In this document: one piece after another, positions 60,411 to 64,000 of the stretch
Position numbering within the stretch: the stretch's first letter is position 1
How the letters are laid out: each line of letters begins with the position of its first letter
Origin: Alitta virens
Taxonomy: Eukaryota > Annelida > Polychaeta > Phyllodocida > Nereididae
Reading direction: 5' to 3'
DNA: 64,000 nucleotides
NCBI GenBank assembly: GCA_932294295.1
Contig: OW028574.1
Location: 26,482,145 to 26,546,144, forward strand
Position numbers and translations under genes: made by a program
Notes under the pieces: model-generated
What the model was told of the DNA's origin: nothing
The model's input: only the letters and a program-made list of their open reading frames with translations
Database searches by the model: none

Positions 60411-62450
60411 ACAGCTCAATGTTGACAGCTTAATGTTGTTGACAGCTTAATGTTGTTGACAGCTTAATGTTGTTGATAGCTTAATGTTGTTGATAGCTTA
60501 ATGTTGACAGCTTAATGTTGACAGCTTAATGTTGTTGACAGCTTAATGTTGACAGCTTAATGTTGACAGCTTAATGTTGACAGCTTAATGTTGACAGCTT
60601 AATGTTGACAGCTTAATGTTGACAGCTTAATGTTGACAGCTTAATGTTGACAGCTTATTGTTGACAGCTTATTGTTGACAGCTTAATGTTGTTGAAAGCT
60701 TAATGTTGACAGCTTAATGTTGACAGCTTAATGTTGACAGCTTAATGTTGTTAACTGTTAATGTTGTTAACTGTTAATGTTGTTAACTGTTAATATTGTA
60801 AACTGTTAATGTTGTTAACTGTTAATGTTGTTAACTGTTAATGTTGTTAACTGTTAATGTTGTTAACTGTTAATGTTGTTAACTGTTAATGTTGCCAGCT
60901 TAATGTTGTTGCCAGCTTAATGTTGTTGACAGCTCAATGTTGACAGCTTAATGTTGTTGACAGCTTAATGTTGTTGATAGCTTAATGTTGTTGATAGCTT
61001 AATGTTGACAGCTTAATGTTGTTAACTGTTAATGTTGTTAACTGTTAATGTTGTTAACTGTTAATATTGTAAACTGTTAATGTTGTTAACTGTTAATGTT
61101 GTTAACTGTTAATGTTGTTAACTGTTAATGTTGTTAACTGTTAATGTTGCCAGCTTAATGTTGTTACCAGCTTAATGTTGTTGACAGCTTAATGTTGACA
61201 TCCTAATGTTGTTGACGGTTAATTTTGACAACTTAATTTTCACAACTTAATGTTGACAGCTTAATGTTGACAGCTTAATGTTGTTGACAGCTTAATGTTG
61301 TTGATAGCTTAATGTTGTTGATAGCTTAATGTTGACAGCTTAATGTTGACAGCTTAATGTTGACAGCTTAATGTTGTTGACAGCTTAATGTTGACAGCTT
61401 AATGTTGACAGCTTAATGTTGACAGCTTAATGTTGACAGCTTATTGTTGACAGCTTAATGTTGACAGCTTAATGTTGACAGCTTAATGTTGACAGCCTAA
61501 TGTTGACAGCCTAAGGTTGACAGCTTAATGTTGACAGCTTAATGTTGACAGCTTAATGTTGACAACTTATTGTTGACAGCTTAATGTTGACAGCTTAATG
61601 TTGACAGCCTAATGTTGACAGGCTAATGTTGACAGCTTAATGTTGACAGCTTAATGTTGACAGCTTATTGTTGACAGCTTATTGTTGACAGCTTAATGTT
61701 GACAGCTTAGTGTTGACAGCCTAATGTTGACAGCCTAATGTTGACAGCTTAATGTTGACAGCTTAATGTTGACAGCTTAATGTTGTTGACAGCTTAATGT
61801 TGACAGCTTAATGTTGACAGCTTAATGTTGACAGCTTAATGTTGACAGCTTAATGTTGACAGCTTATTGTTGACAGCTTATTGTTGACAGCTTAATGTTG
61901 ACAGCTTAATGTTGACAGCTTAATGTTGTTAACTGTTAATGTTGTTAACTGTTAATGTTGTTAACTGTTAATGTTGTTAACTGTTAATGTTGTTAACTGT
62001 TAATATTGTAAACTGTTAATGTTGTTAACTGTTAATGTTGTTAACTGTTAATGTTGTTAACTGTTAATGTTGTTAACTGTTAATGTTGCCAGCTTAATGT
62101 TGTTGCCAGCTTAATGTTGTTGACAGCTCAATGTTGACAGCTTAATGTTGTTGACAGCTTAATGTTGTTGATAGCTTAATGTTGTTGATAGCTTAATGTT
62201 GACAGCTTAATGTTGTTAACTGTTAATGTTGTTAACTGTTAATGTTGTTAACTGTTAATATTGTAAACTGTTAATGTTGTTAACTGTTAATGTTGTTAAC
62301 TGTTAATGTTGTTAACTGTTAATGTTGTTAACTGTTAATGTTGCCAGCTTAATGTTGTTACCAGCTTAATGTTGTTGACAGCTTAATGTTGACATCCTAA
62401 TGTTGTTGACGGTTAATTTTGACAACTTAATTTTCACAACTTAATGTTGA
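60411..62450. repeat. Cassettes: hybrid block, gamma-A, beta, gamma-A
   Basis: Block 60748-60893 (9) has GAAAGCTT on its left (alpha/delta side) but an AATATTGTAAAC interior and beta right flank. Gamma 61019-61148, A 61214, a 14-mer run that loses its GAAAGCTT end, beta 61926-62087 (10), gamma 62212-62340, A 62408. The two A boxes are 1194 apart, each preceded by a gamma block with the same AATATTGTAAAC unit and TTACCAGC. Confidence 0.9.
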
Positions 62451-64000
62451 CAGCTTAATGTTGACAGCTTAATGTTGTTGACAGCTTAATGTTGTTGATA
62501 GCTTAATGTTGTTGATAGCTTAATGTTGACAGCTTAATGTTGACAGCTTAATGTTGACAGCTTAATGTTGTTGACAGCTTAATGTTGACAGCTTAATGTT
62601 GACAGCTTAATGTTGACAGCTTAATGTTGACAGCTTATTGTTGACAGCTTAATGTTGACAGCTTAATGTTGACAGCTTAATGTTGACAGCCTAATGTTGA
62701 CAGCCTAAGGTTGACAGCTTAATGTTGACAGCTTAATGTTGACAGCTTAATGTTGACAACTTATTGTTGACAGCTTAATGTTGACAGCTTAATGTTGACA
62801 GCCTAATGTTGACAGGCTAATGTTGACAGCTTAATGTTGACAGCTTAATGTTGACAGCTTATTGTTGACAGCTTATTGTTGACAGCTTAATGTTGACAGC
62901 TTAGTGTTGACAGCCTAATGTTGACAGCCTAATGTTGACAGCTTAATGTTGACAGCTTAATGTTGACAGCTTAATGTTGACAGCTTAATGTTGACAGCTT
63001 AATGTTGACAGCCTATTGTTGACAGCTTAATGTTGTTGAAAGCTTAATGTTGACAGCTTAATGTTGACAGCTAAATGTTGACAGCTTAATGTTGTTAACT
63101 GTTAATGTTGTTAACTGTTAATGTTGTTAACTGTTAATGTTGTTAACTGTTAATGTTGTAAACTGTTAATGTTGTTAACTGTTAATGTTGTTAACTGTTA
63201 ATGTTGTTAACTGTTAATGTTGCCAGCTTAATGTTGTTGCCAGCTTAATGTTGTTGACAGCTTAATGTTGACAGCGTAATGTTGTTGACGGTTAATTTTG
63301 ACAACTTAATTTTCACAACTTAATGTTGACAGCTCAATGTTGACAGCTTAATGTTGTTGACAGCTTAATGTTGTTGATAGCTTAATATTGTTGACAGCTT
63401 AATGTTGACAGCTTAATGTTGACAGCTTAATGTTGTTGACAGCTTAATGTTGTTGACAGCTTAATGTTGACAGCTTAATGTTGACAGCTTAATGTTGACA
63501 GCTTAATGTTGACAGCTTAATGTTGACAGCCTAATGTTGACAGCCTAAAGTTGACAGCTTAATGTTGACAGCTTAATGTTGACAGCTTAATGTTGACAAC
63601 TTATTGTTGACAGCTTAATGTTGACAGCTTATTGTTGACAGCTTAATGTTGACAGCTTAATGTTGACAGCTTAATGTTGACAGCCTAATGTTGACAGCCT
63701 AAAGTTGACAGCTTAATGTTGACAGCTTAATGTTGACAGCTTAATGTTGACAACTTATTGTTGACAGCTTAATGTTGACAGCTTAATGTTGACAGCCTAA
63801 TGTTGACAGGCTAATGTTGACAGCTTAATGTTGACAGCTTAATGTTGACAGCTTAATGTTGACAGCTTAATGTTGTTAACTGTTAATGTTGTTAACTGTT
63901 AATGTTGTAAACTGTTAATGTTGCCAGCTTATTGTTGTTGACAGCTAAATGTTGTTGATAGCTTAATGTTGACAGCCTAATGTTGACAGGCTAATGTTGA
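62451..64000. repeat. Delta-B-epsilon cassette at the window edge
   Basis: 14-mer run with CTAAGGTT and a CTAAATG variant near 63,070, delta 63092-63220 (8), B 63287 preceded by a private CAGCGTAATG, two CTAAAGTT runs, epsilon 63872-63920, TTGCCAGCTTATTG, CTAATG and GCTAATG. The order equals 2.7-4.3 kb: A, delta and B are at +59712, +59726 and +59726 and epsilon at +59698. The sequence stops mid-monomer, so the array continues. Confidence 0.92.

Larger units (their letters stand above)
867..63330. repeat. CGG-box family: 77 copies, positions of GACGG by class
   Basis: Class A (CATCCT before, TTTTCACAA after): 870, 2696, 6690, 10903, 18963, 19907, 22469, 30140, 32640, 34141, 40883, 41463, 43965, 45482, 56552, 61214, 62408; with TTTTGACAA: 28539, 39296, 49181, 50676. 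Class B (CAGCCT before, usually CAGCTCAATG after): 1898, 3561, 5205, 5861, 7555, 9115, 10086, 11768, 14911, 17221, 18162, 20769, 21668, 23364, 26124, 27702, 29423, 31010, 31807, 33575, 35003, 36489, 38536, 40180, 42377, 43146, 44916, 46344, 47880, 48411, 50037, 51560, 52311, 54568, 55129, 55721, 59501, 63287; with TTTTGACAA: 54024, 58870, 60369. Class C (second half missing): 13604, 13861, 15632, 15833, 24988, 25245, 26875, 27076, 37444, 37645, 52801, 53058, 57647, 57887 and an orphan at 41888. Function unknown. It looks like a degenerate pair of monomers kept as a fixed part of the higher-order unit. Confidence 0.93.
1..64000. repeat. Continuous 14/16/17-bp satellite array filling the window
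   Basis: The window is head-to-tail copies of one short monomer family with no non-repetitive interruption and no inverted copy. The 14-mer has 5 G/C of 14 and the 16-mer 4 G/C of 16, so the DNA is AT-rich, and the listed strand carries more T than A and more G than C throughout. Copies are homogeneous: most differences are recurring variants shared by many copies, and only a few are private. Every monomer carries TTAA, and 14 and 16 are not multiples of 3, so stops fall in each frame on both strands within about 42-48 bases of a homogeneous run. That argues against coding. A eukaryotic heterochromatic satellite or very large minisatellite is my inference. No known named satellite was recognised. 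Confidence 0.98.

Noticed and set aside
867..63330. CGG box as a transposon end or insertion scar
   Set aside because: It has no terminal inverted repeats, no target-site duplication and no unique body. It aligns with the surrounding monomers as degenerate units.
867..63330. CGG box as a CENP-B box
   Set aside because: It lacks the CENP-B core pattern TTCG....A..CGGG. Only the idea of a unit-specific protein site is left, and it is untested.
548..63920. 16-mer blocks as HNF1-type sites (GTTAATNATTAAC)
   Set aside because: GTTAAT and GTTAAC occur, but with GTTGTTAAC the spacing is two bases too long and the half sites do not fit the 13-base consensus.
1..64000. Protein-coding ORFs made of repeats
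   Set aside because: Each monomer contains TAA (and TGA in the GTTGAC forms) on the listed strand and TAA on the other. Lengths of 14, 16 and 17 rotate the stops through all frames. ATG in TTAATG is frequent but leads only to very short reading frames in homogeneous runs.
1..64000. Bacterial promoters: TTGACA repeated every 14 bases
   Set aside because: TTGACA equals the sigma-70 -35 consensus and TAATGT lies 17 bases downstream in the next monomer, but TAATGT matches TATAAT at only 3 of 6 positions. The match is a by-product of the monomer, and nothing else in the window suggests bacteria or genes to express.
1..64000. CRISPR array
   Set aside because: There are no unique spacers between constant repeats. 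Adjacent units are themselves repeats, and no cas gene is present.
1..64000. Telomeric repeat, including long irregular yeast-type telomere units
   Set aside because: No TTAGGG-like units or G clusters occur. The array has block types and kilobase-scale higher-order units, which end-addition of a template does not produce.
1..64000. Plasmid iterons or a replication origin
   Set aside because: Iteron groups are short and lie beside a replication gene. Here the repeat runs for 64 kb with no gene and no DnaA-type box recognised.
1..64000. Whole array as an assembly artefact from collapsed or multiplied reads
   Set aside because: Copies differ by private variants and monomer-number changes in many places, which simple duplication of contigs would not create. 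It cannot be excluded for single joints such as 19.6, 21.05 and 47.95 kb without reads.

Overview
The whole 64,000-base window is one uninterrupted tandem-repeat array. I found no gene, RNA gene, mobile element or stretch of single-copy DNA in it. Both edges lie inside the array, so its true ends are outside the window. Every monomer reads in the same direction and belongs to one family with three length forms: a 14-mer (TTAATGTTGACAGC), a 17-mer with one extra GTT/TTG triplet (TTAATGTTGTTGACAGC) and a 16-mer (TTAATGTTGTTAACTG). Stop codons in the monomers, combined with lengths not divisible by three, close all six frames within short distances in homogeneous runs. Satellite DNA of this size and layering is typical of a eukaryotic chromosome (centromeric, pericentromeric, subtelomeric or other heterochromatin). 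I do not recognise the family and cannot name the organism.

The array is layered. Monomers of one length sit in blocks. By hand I count about 95 blocks of 16-mers (usually 2 to 18 units, roughly 870-880 units, a little over a fifth of the window) separated by runs of 14-mers and short groups of 17-mers. A divergent sequence around GTTGACGGTTAATTTTGACA, here called the CGG box, occurs 77 times and punctuates the array about every 0.8 kb. It has three forms, defined by flanks: A (preceded by CATCCT), B (preceded by CAGCCT) and C (the second half, with TTTTCACA, is missing). The 16-mer blocks are also typed by length, internal variants and flanks. In this annotation alpha means 14-18 units ending in two GCTGTTAAC variants; beta about 10-15 units with an AATATTGTAAAC unit near the middle; gamma 8 units with that unit fourth, leading to box A; delta 8-9 units leading to box B; epsilon 3 units; zeta 2 units; eta about 10 units with adjacent GTAAAC units; alpha-prime 9 units, a short alpha.

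The recurring order is alpha-B-beta-gamma-A-delta-B-epsilon-(GGTGAC/CAGCATAATG cassette)-eta-B or zeta-C-C-alpha-prime-B-beta. Layout: 0-5.2 kb and 5.2-9.2 kb are a tandem pair of about 4 kb units; 10-16 kb, 21.7-27.2 kb and 32-38 kb are related at spacings of about 11.2-12.5 kb; 27.7-36 kb is copied at 38.5-47.4 kb with offsets near 10.7-11.4 kb; 47.4-62 kb is a more scrambled zone rich in hybrid blocks; 62.4-64 kb returns to the order seen at 2.7-4.3 kb.

The main result is structural. Offsets between copies change only in steps that are sums of 14, 16 and 17, and rare point variants are shared at exactly the offset of their host segment. Several junctions are recombinant, each side matching a different place in the array. 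This fits in-register unequal exchange, slippage and segmental copying, and lets part of the array's history be read. All counts and coordinates were made by eye and can be off by a few bases.
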